12,864 bases of DNA from Sphingobacterium thalpophilum (lineage in GTDB: Bacteria > Bacteroidota > Bacteroidia > Flavobacteriales > Flavobacteriaceae), in the NCBI GenBank assembly GCA_943325255.2, contig CALPOS020000044.1, forward strand, positions 1 through 12,864, given 5' to 3'. Within the stretch, counting starts at the first letter, position 1. Every line of letters begins with the position of its first letter. This document shows, piece by piece, positions 6,622 to 12,864 of this stretch. The notes beneath the pieces were generated by a model, which had not been told where the DNA came from, did not search any database, and worked only from the letters and a program-made list of their open reading frames with translations. The position numbers and the translations under genes are program-made.

Positions 6622-7347
6622 ATGACTGACGGAATTGTAATTATCCCTACCTACAACGAAATTGAAAATATCGAAACGATTATTAGAGCGGTTTTCTCTC
6701 TGCATAAGCCTTTCGACGTTTTAATCATTGATGATAATTCACCCGATCAGACGGCTGCTAAAGTAGAAGCTTTGCAACTCGAGTTCAAGGACCGATTGTT
6801 TCTTGAAAAAAGAAATAAAAAGGCTGGTTTAGGAACTGCTTATGTTCATGGATTTCACTGGGCGCTATCTGGATCCTATCAGTATGTTTTTGAAATGGAT
6901 GCCGATTTTTCTCATAATCCGGCAGATTTAGAAAAATTATATCAGGCTTGTCATTTTGGTGAAGCTGATCTAGCGATTGGATCACGTTATGTTACTGGGG
7001 TCAATGTGGTGAACTGGCCGCTCAGTCGCGTGCTCATGTCCTATTTTGCATCGGTTTATGTAAAAATCATTACCGGGATGAAGATTCATGATGCAACAGC
7101 AGGATTTATTTGTTATAAAAGAAGTGTCTTAGAAGGAATCAACATTGAGAGAATTCACTTTATAGGGTATGCATTTCAGATTGAAATGAAATATCGCTCA
7201 TTTTGTAAAGGATTTAGAATAGTTGAAGTCCCTATTATTTTTACAGATCGAACCAAAGGAGAATCGAAGATGAGTAATGCAATAATAAAAGAAGCTGTTT
7301 TTGGAGTAATCTCTTTAAGAATTAGAAAACTTTTTAATCGTTTATAA
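6622..7347 (+). CDS. Polyprenol-phosphate mannosyltransferase-like glycosyltransferase (GT2, DPM1 type)
   Basis: A 241-residue family 2 glycosyltransferase of the dolichol-phosphate mannose synthase type, predicted to transfer a sugar from GDP-mannose (or a related nucleotide sugar) to a polyprenyl phosphate at the cytoplasmic face of the membrane. Motifs in order: VIIPTYNEIENI (6-17), LIIDDNSPDQT (34-44), the metal-binding DAD in EMDADFSHNP (91-100), IGSRY (119-123), DATAGFICYKR (157-167), and FTDRTKGESKM (207-217). It stops shortly after this, so it lacks the C-terminal membrane domain of longer homologues and should be soluble or peripheral. The usual DGT of the nucleotide-binding loop is DQT. 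AAAGGA immediately before the ATG is Shine-Dalgarno-like. The stop overlaps the pyrC start (TAATG), so the genes are translationally coupled. The sugar is not certain from sequence. Confidence 0.88.
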   Translation: MTDGIVIIPTYNEIENIETIIRAVFSLHKPFDVLIIDDNSPDQTAAKVEALQLEFKDRLFLEKRNKKAGLGTAYVHGFHWALSGSYQYVFEMDADFSHNPADLEKLYQACHFGEADLAIGSRYVTGVNVVNWPLSRVLMSYFASVYVKIITGMKIHDATAGFICYKRSVLEGINIERIHFIGYAFQIEMKYRSFCKGFRIVEVPIIFTDRTKGESKMSNAIIKEAVFGVISLRIRKLFNRL

Positions 7348-8687
7348 TGAATAGTATTTTAATTAAGAACGCTAAAATTGTCAATGAAGGAAGTATAATT
7401 GAGGGAGATGTTCTCATTGAAGACGAATTCATTGTGGAAATTGCGGAAAGTATCAGTGCAAAGTCGCCTTCAACGAAAATAATTGATGCAGAAGGGAATT
7501 ACTTGATTCCTGGGATGATCGATGACCAAGTTCATTTTAGAGAACCAGGATTGACGCATAAAGGCGATATCGCTTCCGAGTCGAGAGCAGCAGTAGCAGG
7601 AGGAATTACCTCGTTTATTGAACAACCCAATACCATTCCCAACGCCGTTACTCAAGATATATTAGAAGAAAAATACCAAATTGCAGCCAAAACGTCCTAT
7701 GCAAATTATTCTTTTATGTTGGGTGGAACCAACGATAATTTGGAAGAAATTCTAAAAACAAATCCCAAAAATGTTGCAGGATTAAAGTTGTTTCTGGGTT
7801 CTTCAACTGGGGATATGCTTGTCGACAGTTCGGCCGCATTAGAGCAAATATTTTCGAATACGAAATTACTGATTGCAGTGCATAGTGAAGATGAAACCAC
7901 GGTCAAGGAAAATCTTGAAAAATTCAAAGCAATCTATGGCGATGAAATTCCGGTTAAGTTTCACCCAGAAATAAGAAGTGTAGATGCTTGTTATAAATCG
8001 ACGGCAAAGATTGTTGATTTGGCAAAGCGGACAGGAGCTCGACTGCATGTTTTTCATATCTCAACAGCTAAGGAATTGGAGTTTTTTAGCAATAAAGTAC
8101 CATTAGAAGAAAAGAAAATTACCGCAGAAGTTTGCATTCACCACCTTTGGTTTTCTGACGAGGATTACGAAACCAAAGGCAACTTAATCAAATGGAATCC
8201 TGCAGTAAAGTCTAGTGCTGACAGAGATGCGCTTTGGGAAGCTTTGCTTGATGATCGTATCGATGTAATTGCAACTGATCATGCGCCTCATACATTAGAA
8301 GAAAAGAAACAAAATTATTTGAAAGCGCCGTCTGGCGGACCACTTGTGCAACATGCTTTGGTCGCACTTTTTGAAGCGTACCATCAAGGAAAAATATCTA
8401 TTGATAAGATCGTCGAGAAAACCGCGCACAACCCAGCAATCCTTTTTCAAATAGAAAGACGTGGTTTTATTAAAGTGGGTTACTATGCCGATTTAGTAAT
8501 TGTCAATGCGGGTTTGCCTTGGAGTGTAAAAAAAGAGAACATTCTTTATAAATGTGGCTGGTCTCCTTTTGAAGGATTTACATTTAAATCACGAATTACA
8601 CATACCTTAGTAAATGGACAATTGGTTTATTCCAATTTTAAAGTTAAAGATATCCGAGCGGGCAAACGCTTAGAATTTGATCGATAA
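7347..8687 (+). CDS. pyrC: Dihydroorotase
   Basis: Interconverts N-carbamoyl-aspartate and dihydroorotate in pyrimidine synthesis; cytoplasmic amidohydrolase. The 446-residue length fits class I enzymes. Visible landmarks: LIPGMIDDQVHFREPGLTHK (53-72), AGGITSFIEQPNTIP (84-98), GLKLFLGSSTG (145-155) with K147 where CAD-type enzymes carry the carboxylated lysine, AVHSED (177-182, H179), LHVFHIST (233-240, H237), and ATDHAPHTLEEK (309-320, D311), with SGGPLVQHAL at 329-338. The usual D-x-H-x-H has Gln at position 61 instead of the first metal His; H63 and R65 are kept. I recall the DDQVHFREPG form from other Bacteroidota, so it is probably a clade trait and not a loss. The start overlaps the glycosyltransferase stop by one base, and the DUF4296 gene follows after 10 bases. 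Confidence 0.93.
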   Translation: MNSILIKNAKIVNEGSIIEGDVLIEDEFIVEIAESISAKSPSTKIIDAEGNYLIPGMIDDQVHFREPGLTHKGDIASESRAAVAGGITSFIEQPNTIPNAVTQDILEEKYQIAAKTSYANYSFMLGGTNDNLEEILKTNPKNVAGLKLFLGSSTGDMLVDSSAALEQIFSNTKLLIAVHSEDETTVKENLEKFKAIYGDEIPVKFHPEIRSVDACYKSTAKIVDLAKRTGARLHVFHISTAKELEFFSNKVPLEEKKITAEVCIHHLWFSDEDYETKGNLIKWNPAVKSSADRDALWEALLDDRIDVIATDHAPHTLEEKKQNYLKAPSGGPLVQHALVALFEAYHQGKISIDKIVEKTAHNPAILFQIERRGFIKVGYYADLVIVNAGLPWSVKKENILYKCGWSPFEGFTFKSRITHTLVNGQLVYSNFKVKDIRAGKRLEFDR

Positions 8688-8697
8688 AATATAAAAC

Positions 8698-9099
8698 ATG
8701 AAAAGAATACTGTCGATTTTATTTGCTTTTTTTGTGCTGGTGAGTTGCAATAACTTGCCTGTTGAAAAACCAGATCATTTTATAGAGGAAGAAATGATGA
8801 CAAATATTTTGTATGACCTAACATTGTTTGAAGTAATCAAAGGGCAGCGAAAATATGATTCTGTGATGAATTGGGTCGGTGGTAAAGAATATGTTTACAA
8901 AAAATATGGCATTGATAGTTTGCAGTTTGTCGAAAGTCACCAATATTATATTTCGCAAATTGAAACCTACAAAAAAATGTACGACCAGGTCAATGAGCGA
9001 CTGAAAAATAAAAAGTCTGAAAATGACTTGTTGATCAAAAAAAGTGGAGCCGCTACGCCATCCGTTCCTTCTAGCGCTGACACGCCGCAAGTGCAATAG
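8698..9099 (+). CDS. DUF4296 lipoprotein
   Basis: A 133-residue predicted lipoprotein. The N-terminal hydrophobic segment ends in LVSC, a lipobox with C17 as the lipidated residue. The core, about residues 22-100, matches DUF4296 as I know it from Bacteroidota: a P-x-x-F-I-E-E-E-M start (25-33), LYDLTLFE (38-45), and YKKYGIDSLQFVESHQYY (67-84). A charged helical stretch (85-113) and a short Ser/Pro/Thr-rich tail follow. It is the last gene of the glycosyltransferase-pyrC run, 10 bases after pyrC. Its role is unknown, and the link to pyrC looks positional. It ends one base from the convergent epimerase gene, with no terminator between them. Confidence 0.87.
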   Translation: MKRILSILFAFFVLVSCNNLPVEKPDHFIEEEMMTNILYDLTLFEVIKGQRKYDSVMNWVGGKEYVYKKYGIDSLQFVESHQYYISQIETYKKMYDQVNERLKNKKSENDLLIKKSGAATPSVPSSADTPQVQ

Positions 9100-9100
9100 A

Positions 9101-10102
9101 TTATTTCTGTAAATACATCTTAGCCGTGGTAACGATACAATCATCTATCCTTTGAAACGGAAACGGATAAATTGATTTTATTTTGTCGTTAGCGTATTGA
9201 TCTTTGCGATGTAGTGAAGCTACCATCAGTTTGCTTAAGGTTCTTTTCTTTCTAAATAAAAACGAAAAAATCCAATCGAGTCTCCATGCAATTGCTGAAA
9301 TTGAAAGAGTCGCATAGAATTTAGGCGGCGCCACTTGTAAAGCATCTGCGATTTTTTCTAGCACATCATCAAACGAAAGGTTTTCGGAAATCAAACAATA
9401 GCGATCTTCATTTGTTGTGACTTCCATACAATGAAGTATGCACTTGACAACATCATCAACAGCTACAAATCCAGTTGTCCCTAGCGTATAGAACAGCATT
9501 CCATTTTTGATTTTTGAGAAGATTTGCCCACTACCGTGTTCCCAAAAGCCGGGACCAATGATCACTCCAGGATTGACAATCAACACATTTATACCTTCTT
9601 GTTTACCGCGCCATACTTCCATTTCAGCGCCATATTTCGAGATGGCGTAATCGCTATGTGGAAGCTCCGGATTCCATTCGGTTTTCTCAGTGATAATCGT
9701 TTCGTGTTCTTTTAGGTCGCCAAAAGCGGCAATTGAACTCACATGACATAGCTTTTTGATTTGATTCTCGATGCAAAAATTCACGATATTGGCAGTTCCT
9801 TCAATGTTTGTTTTTCGTAGTGCTTCTTCGTCTTTAGGATCAAAAGAAATCAATGCAGCACAATGATAGACTTGTTCGATGTTTTCAAAAGCAGCCTCTA
9901 AAGTCGTGACGTCGGTGATATCAGCTTGAATCCATTGAATCTTTTCGAATAGGAATTCCTTGTCGTAGCGTTGAAAAAGAGTTTTTGTTTTTTCTTTTGC
10001 AATCTCAGTTCTAAACATAGCTCGAACCGTTGGATGATTTTCCAATAGTGCCAAAATCAAATGCGATCCAACTAATCCAGTAGCTCCAGTGACTAATATC
10101 AT
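9101..10102 (-). CDS. NAD(P)-dependent epimerase/dehydratase (extended SDR)
   Basis: A 333-residue extended short-chain dehydrogenase/reductase. The N-terminal Rossmann fold has VTGATGLVGSHL (4-15, GxxGxxG at 6-12), ADITD (60-64), HCAAL (80-84) and NIEGTANIV (99-107). The catalytic set is S122/S123 in HVSSIAAFG with Y152-x-x-x-K156 in DYAISK. VNPGVIIGPG follows, and FVAVDDVVKCI is the typical late SDR motif. No signal peptide. The C-terminal 80 residues hold an amphipathic or hydrophobic stretch (AIAWRLDWIFSFLFRKKR) that could touch the membrane. This resembles 3-beta-HSD/dihydroflavonol-reductase-like SDRs common in flavobacteria; the substrate cannot be named. It converges with DUF4296 and diverges from tyrS. 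A TAnnTTTG box ends only four bases before the ATG, which suggests a leaderless or near-leaderless mRNA. Confidence 0.88.
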   Translation of the reverse strand: MILVTGATGLVGSHLILALLENHPTVRAMFRTEIAKEKTKTLFQRYDKEFLFEKIQWIQADITDVTTLEAAFENIEQVYHCAALISFDPKDEEALRKTNIEGTANIVNFCIENQIKKLCHVSSIAAFGDLKEHETIITEKTEWNPELPHSDYAISKYGAEMEVWRGKQEGINVLIVNPGVIIGPGFWEHGSGQIFSKIKNGMLFYTLGTTGFVAVDDVVKCILHCMEVTTNEDRYCLISENLSFDDVLEKIADALQVAPPKFYATLSISAIAWRLDWIFSFLFRKKRTLSKLMVASLHRKDQYANDKIKSIYPFPFQRIDDCIVTTAKMYLQK

Positions 10103-10106
10103 GGTG

Positions 10107-10114
10107 CAAAAATA
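10107..10114 (-). promoter_or_regulatory. Candidate -7 box (TATTTTTG) for the epimerase
   Basis: TATTTTTG on the minus strand followed by CACC and then the ATG at 10102. If it is the -7 element, transcription would begin at or next to the start codon. It also adjoins one arm of the inverted repeat at 10117-10140. Confidence 0.45.
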
Positions 10115-10116
10115 GT

Positions 10117-10204
10117 GTTTAATCAGTTAATCGTGGATTTACCTATTCGAAAAAACACCAAAACGATGGCACGACGAAACAAATCCACGATTAAACGATT
10201 AAAC
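10117..10204. repeat. 24-base inverted repeat between divergent epimerase and tyrS
   Basis: Left arm 10117-10140 reads, as reverse complement, AAATCCACGATTAA-CT-GATTAAAC. The right arm 10181-10204 reads AAATCCACGATTAA-AC-GATTAAAC: 22 of 24 positions match. The spacer is 40 bases. It is not followed by a T-run, so not an obvious terminator. Its position between two divergent promoters fits a shared operator or a small mobile or REP-like palindrome. Confidence 0.8.
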
Positions 10205-10216
10205 GATTAAGCGATT
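10188..10216. repeat. Tandem 8-base repeat CGATTAAA
   Basis: CGATTAAA, CGATTAAA, CGATTAAG, then CGATT: three full units and a partial one. It extends out of the right arm of the inverted repeat and ends 13 bases before the tyrS -7 box, so it covers the -33 region of that promoter. Confidence 0.85.
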
Positions 10217-10229
10217 CCACATTAAATTT

Positions 10230-10237
10230 TATCTTTG
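10230..10237 (+). promoter_or_regulatory. Candidate -7 box (TATCTTTG) for tyrS
   Basis: TATCTTTG, a full TAnnTTTG match, lies 17 bases before the ATG at 10255, giving a leader of roughly 10 bases. No leader structure such as a T-box fits in that space. The -33 region is occupied by the CGATTAAA repeats. Confidence 0.6.
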
Positions 10238-10254
10238 CCGCAAATTAATTTGAA

Positions 10255-11550
10255 ATGAAGAATTTAATAGCAGAATTGCAATGGCGCGGATTGGTTCATG
10301 ATATCATGCCCGGTACGGAAGAGCAGTTAACTAAAGAAATGACGACCACTTATATCGGATTTGATCCTACATCGGATTCGTTGCACATCGGCAGTTTGGT
10401 GCCTATTATTTTGTTGGTTCATTTAGAAAAATTTGGACACAAACCGATTGCCTTGGTTGGTGGTGCAACAGGAATGATTGGCGACCCATCGGGGAAATCT
10501 GACGAAAGAAATCTCCTTGATGAAGCGACTTTGAATCACAATGTGGAAGGAATCAAAAAGGTTTTATCGCGGTTTATCAATTTTAATTCGACGGAAAAAA
10601 ATGCGGCCATCCTGGTAAACAATTACGATTGGATGAAGAATTATTCCTTCATCGACTTTGCACGTGAAGTTGGGAAAAGAATTACAGTCAACTACATGAT
10701 GGCAAAAGATTCGGTGAAGAAAAGATTGTCGGGTGAAGGTGAAGGGATGTCGTTTACGGAATTTACGTACCAATTGATTCAAGGTTACGATTTCTATCAC
10801 TTGCACAAACACTACAATTGTTTATTGCAAATGGGAGGTAGCGATCAGTGGGGAAATATTACTACCGGAACCGAATTGGTGCGTCGCATGAATCCCGAAG
10901 GCGCGAAAGCATTTGCGATGACTTGCCCTTTGATTACTAAAGCTGATGGGTCAAAATTTGGTAAATCTGAAGGCGGAAATATTTGGTTGGACGCAGATAA
11001 GACTTCTGTCTATAAATTCTATCAGTTTTGGTTAAATACCACGGATGTAGACGCAGAAAAATATATTAAGATTTTTACTTTTTTGGATAAAGTGACCATC
11101 AACGGATTAATCGCAGAGCATCATGAAGCACCACATTTAAGAGTATTGCAACGCAAATTAGCTGAAGAAGTGACGGTTTTTGTGCATTCCAAGGAGGAAT
11201 TGGAAAAAGCGATTCAGGCATCGGGGATTTTATTTGGAAATGCCAGCGCGGAAGATTTAAAACAATTAGATTCTGCTACTTTCTTAGAGATTTTTGACGG
11301 TGTTCCGCAAGCTGAAATCTCCAAAACTGATGTAGAAAACGGAATTGATATTGTCACGTTATTAAATGAAAAAACAGGATTCTTGAAATCGAATGGAGAA
11401 GCCCGACGTGCGTTGGCTGAGAACTCAATAGCCGTTAATAAAGAAAAAGTTTCTGAAGAATTCCTGTTGAACTCAAAAGATTTAATCAACAACCAATTCG
11501 TATTATTACAAAGAGGGAAAAAGAATTATTTTGTGGTACGTATGATTTAA
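10255..11550 (+). CDS. tyrS: Tyrosyl-tRNA synthetase
   Basis: Class I aminoacyl-tRNA synthetase that charges tRNA-Tyr in the cytoplasm. The 431-residue length fits the short bacterial TyrRS-S type. Visible motifs: YIGFDPTSDSLHIGSLVP (33-50), holding HIGS at 44-47 as the HIGH signature; GGATGMIGDPSGKSDER (69-85); TEFTYQLIQGYDF (168-180), the tyrosine-binding helix; GGSDQWGNITTG (194-205); and KFGKS at 234-238 as the KMSKS-type ATP loop. The last 65 residues form an S4 RNA-binding domain (about 367-431; SNGEARRALAENSIAVN). The start is fixed by the MKNLIAELQWRGL beginning and a -7 box 17 bases upstream. It appears monocistronic, converging on the LuxE-like gene with a 26-base gap. Confidence 0.97.
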   Translation: MKNLIAELQWRGLVHDIMPGTEEQLTKEMTTTYIGFDPTSDSLHIGSLVPIILLVHLEKFGHKPIALVGGATGMIGDPSGKSDERNLLDEATLNHNVEGIKKVLSRFINFNSTEKNAAILVNNYDWMKNYSFIDFAREVGKRITVNYMMAKDSVKKRLSGEGEGMSFTEFTYQLIQGYDFYHLHKHYNCLLQMGGSDQWGNITTGTELVRRMNPEGAKAFAMTCPLITKADGSKFGKSEGGNIWLDADKTSVYKFYQFWLNTTDVDAEKYIKIFTFLDKVTINGLIAEHHEAPHLRVLQRKLAEEVTVFVHSKEELEKAIQASGILFGNASAEDLKQLDSATFLEIFDGVPQAEISKTDVENGIDIVTLLNEKTGFLKSNGEARRALAENSIAVNKEKVSEEFLLNSKDLINNQFVLLQRGKKNYFVVRMI

Positions 11551-11576
11551 TTATCAATTATCAATTATCAATTGAT
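11551..11576. repeat. Triplicated 7-mer TTATCAA plus palindrome in a convergent gap
   Basis: TTATCAA three times at 11551-11571, starting right after the tyrS TAA and followed by TTGATT, so that ATCAATTGAT (11567-11576) is a perfect palindrome. This fills the whole gap between tyrS and the convergent LuxE-like gene. It is A/T-rich with no GC stem, so a poor terminator. Confidence 0.8.
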
Positions 11577-12557
11577 TCACATTACCATCAAATTACAACC
11601 CCTAATATCACTATTATCAAAACGTCCCAATACTTCGAAAGTCGCATTGGGATTTTTTTTGCCCAAATCTTGCGTGGCGATAAACGAACAGGAATAAAGA
11701 TTCGCCAAATCAATCACATTGATGCCACCTGTTTTTCCATCTGCCATATAATGTAAGGCATCTTCGGTATCTCGAATCAGGATTTGCATCCACGGCGGAC
11801 ATTCAAAAAAGCCATTCCCCAAAGAGTATGCTTGTGATAAAAGTTCTGTCATGCCATATTCAGAATGAATTTGTGATACACCAAAACCACGACACAAAAT
11901 CTCATGCAATTCCTCTCGTATCAGTTCTTTTCGTTTGCCTTTCATGCCGCCCGTTTCCATGATAATGGTGTTTTGTAAGGTAAATTTTTGTTTTTCGATA
12001 AGGTCTAGTAGCGCGTACGTAACACCAATCAAAATGACATTTTGCCCAGAGCGATCTAGGTTGATGAGTTTTGCGCTGAGGTCATCGAGGTTGTGAAGAT
12101 AAAAACCGCTTTCTGGATGATTGGATTTTTCGATAAGATCTTTCACCATATAAATTAGTGAGGAACCTTCTCGCTCTAAGTACGATGGAAGTAACGCCAA
12201 CAACACATAATCTTCGATGTTGCCATAAAACCCGGAGAAAGCTTGACGATAGCTATTTTCATATAACGAAAGGTCAGACACGAAATGTTTGCTGGTTGTC
12301 AGTCCAGTGGTGCCGCTGCTCGTAAAGGTTGTTTGAATAGGATTTTCGCCTGAAACAACTTCATGGCTTTTGAAAAATTGAATAGGAAGAAACGGAATTT
12401 GCAGCAGTGATTTAACCTCTTGTTTTTCCACTTTTAAATGTAGACAAAATTCATGATACACTAGGTTGCGTTCGTATTGGTAACGAAATACCTTCAAAGC
12501 GATTTTCTCGAATTGCTTGCTACCGGAAATAGAGAATATGTCAGAAGGTGTGATCAA
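11577..12557 (-). CDS. LuxE/PaaK-like acyl-protein synthetase (adenylate-forming family)
   Basis: A 326-residue protein of the LuxE acyl-protein synthetase family, part of the ANL adenylate-forming superfamily. Motifs: the ATP-binding loop TFTSSGTTGLTTSKHF (77-92), METGGMKGKRKE (200-211), HSEYGMTELLSQAY (231-244, the YGxTE motif), and a late TQDLGK (296-301) and GRFDNSDIRGCNL (311-323), where the D of DLG would bind the ATP ribose. It is shorter than full PaaK and lacks most of the C-terminal ANL subdomain, as LuxE does. The chain starts with TTG at 12557; no in-frame ATG occurs before residue 136, which would delete the ATP loop. No luxC, luxD or luciferase gene is nearby, so bioluminescence is not implied; activation of a carboxylate for cell-surface or lipid modification is a guess. 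A TAnnTTTG box lies 13 bases upstream. Confidence 0.86.
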   Translation of the reverse strand: MITPSDIFSISGSKQFEKIALKVFRYQYERNLVYHEFCLHLKVEKQEVKSLLQIPFLPIQFFKSHEVVSGENPIQTTFTSSGTTGLTTSKHFVSDLSLYENSYRQAFSGFYGNIEDYVLLALLPSYLEREGSSLIYMVKDLIEKSNHPESGFYLHNLDDLSAKLINLDRSGQNVILIGVTYALLDLIEKQKFTLQNTIIMETGGMKGKRKELIREELHEILCRGFGVSQIHSEYGMTELLSQAYSLGNGFFECPPWMQILIRDTEDALHYMADGKTGGINVIDLANLYSCSFIATQDLGKKNPNATFEVLGRFDNSDIRGCNLMVM

Positions 12558-12570
12558 GAATTCTTTTTGA

Positions 12571-12578
12571 CAAAAGTA
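12571..12578 (-). promoter_or_regulatory. Candidate promoter (TTG-N17-TACTTTTG) for the LuxE-like gene
   Basis: On the minus strand, TACTTTTG at 12578-12571 matches TAnnTTTG and a TTG at 12598-12596 lies 17 bases upstream. The -33 part falls inside the stem of the preceding gene's terminator, so terminator and promoter overlap. The TTG start codon follows 13 bases downstream, supporting that unusual start. Confidence 0.5.
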
Positions 12579-12582
12579 AGGA

Positions 12583-12616
12583 AATAAAAAAACTCCAACG
12601 TTGCGGTTGGAGTTTT
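12583..12616 (-). terminator. Intrinsic terminator of the T9SS cargo gene
   Basis: AAAACTCCAAC (12589-12599), loop GTTGCG, GTTGGAGTTTT (12606-12616): an 11-bp stem. On the minus strand it is followed by a T-rich run ending in TTTATTTC, giving a strong leftward terminator 20 bases after the stop at 12637. Confidence 0.9.
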
Positions 12617-12636
12617 AAGTATTTGGTGTAAGTAAA

Positions 12637-12864
12637 TTACTTAATCACTAATTTTCTAGTAGCAGTTTTACCAGCTTCTGTAATTCTTACGAAGTAAACA
12701 CCTCTGTTTAATGAAGCAACATTGATAGGTTGATCAGTTACAGTTGTGTTAATCACTTGTTTTCCTAAAACATCAAACATGATTACAGATTTAGCATCAT
12801 TGTTATCAGTAGTGATGTTTAGAATACCATTGGTTACCGGGTTTGGATATACTTCTAACCCTGA
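12637..12864 (-). CDS. T9SS type A sorting-domain protein, C-terminal fragment
   Basis: The minus strand reads open from the right edge to a TAA at 12637, giving the last 75 residues of a larger protein. This is a textbook T9SS type A C-terminal sorting domain: EVYPNPVTNGILNI near its start, FDVLGKQV in the middle, LNRGVYFVRI, and the closing KTATRKLVIK. The domain directs export across the outer membrane by the type IX secretion system and is cleaved there as the protein is attached or released. The functional part of the protein lies beyond the window, so its activity is unknown. A strong terminator follows. Confidence 0.95.
   Translation of the reverse strand, partial: SGLEVYPNPVTNGILNITTDNNDAKSVIMFDVLGKQVINTTVTDQPINVASLNRGVYFVRITEAGKTATRKLVIK

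Noticed and set aside
8818..9144. A 108-codon minus-strand frame opposite the DUF4296 gene
   Set aside because: It is antisense to a well-supported lipoprotein gene and shows no recognisable motif.
10103..10254. T-box or other riboswitch leader for tyrS
   Set aside because: The -7 box leaves only about a 10-base leader before the ATG, and no specifier loop or T-box sequence is visible.

Overview
The window reads as a stretch of chromosome from a low-GC member of the Bacteroidota, most likely the family Flavobacteriaceae and probably close to Flavobacterium. The evidence is a type IX secretion (T9SS) C-terminal sorting domain at the right edge, a flavobacterial-style repetitive secreted protein at the left edge, the Bacteroidota families DUF4271 and DUF4296, recurring TAnnTTTG -7 promoter boxes, and the near absence of Shine-Dalgarno sequences. 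Taxonomy is inferred from these traits, not from a search.

Layout. Bases 1-909 (minus) hold the N-terminal 303 residues of a large secreted repeat protein that runs off the left edge; it has no stop in the window. Next come a small retropepsin-like aspartic protease (minus, 988-1425) and a plus-strand run: TatD-family hydrolase, a PlsC-like acyltransferase and a type I L-asparaginase, the last two overlapping by 11 bases. A tRNA-Ser(GGA) follows with its own terminator.

Bases 4508-5007 carry no convincing protein gene. They hold the tRNA, four intrinsic-terminator hairpins and four copies (three facing minus, one facing plus) of a conserved tail that directly follows each hairpin. This is the most unusual structure in the window. 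Leftward from 6443 lie DUF4271 and uroporphyrinogen-III synthase. Rightward from 6622 lies a tightly packed run: polyprenol-phosphate mannosyltransferase-like enzyme, dihydroorotase, DUF4296 lipoprotein. This meets an NAD-dependent epimerase (minus) tail to tail with a one-base gap. Tyrosyl-tRNA synthetase (plus) diverges from the epimerase across a spacer with a 24-base inverted repeat. It then converges on a LuxE/PaaK-like acyl-protein synthetase (minus, TTG start) across a short triplicated 7-mer. The right edge holds the last 75 residues of a T9SS cargo protein.

Working together: most genes are core housekeeping functions (pyrimidine synthesis, heme synthesis, translation, lipid acylation, nucleic-acid hydrolysis, asparagine breakdown), bracketed by two secreted T9SS-type proteins. 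I see no mobile element, CRISPR array, phage gene or defence cluster. The non-routine content is in the intergenic DNA and in a few residue-level departures from family consensus (Gln for the first metal His of dihydroorotase; an HX5D rather than HX4D acyltransferase motif).
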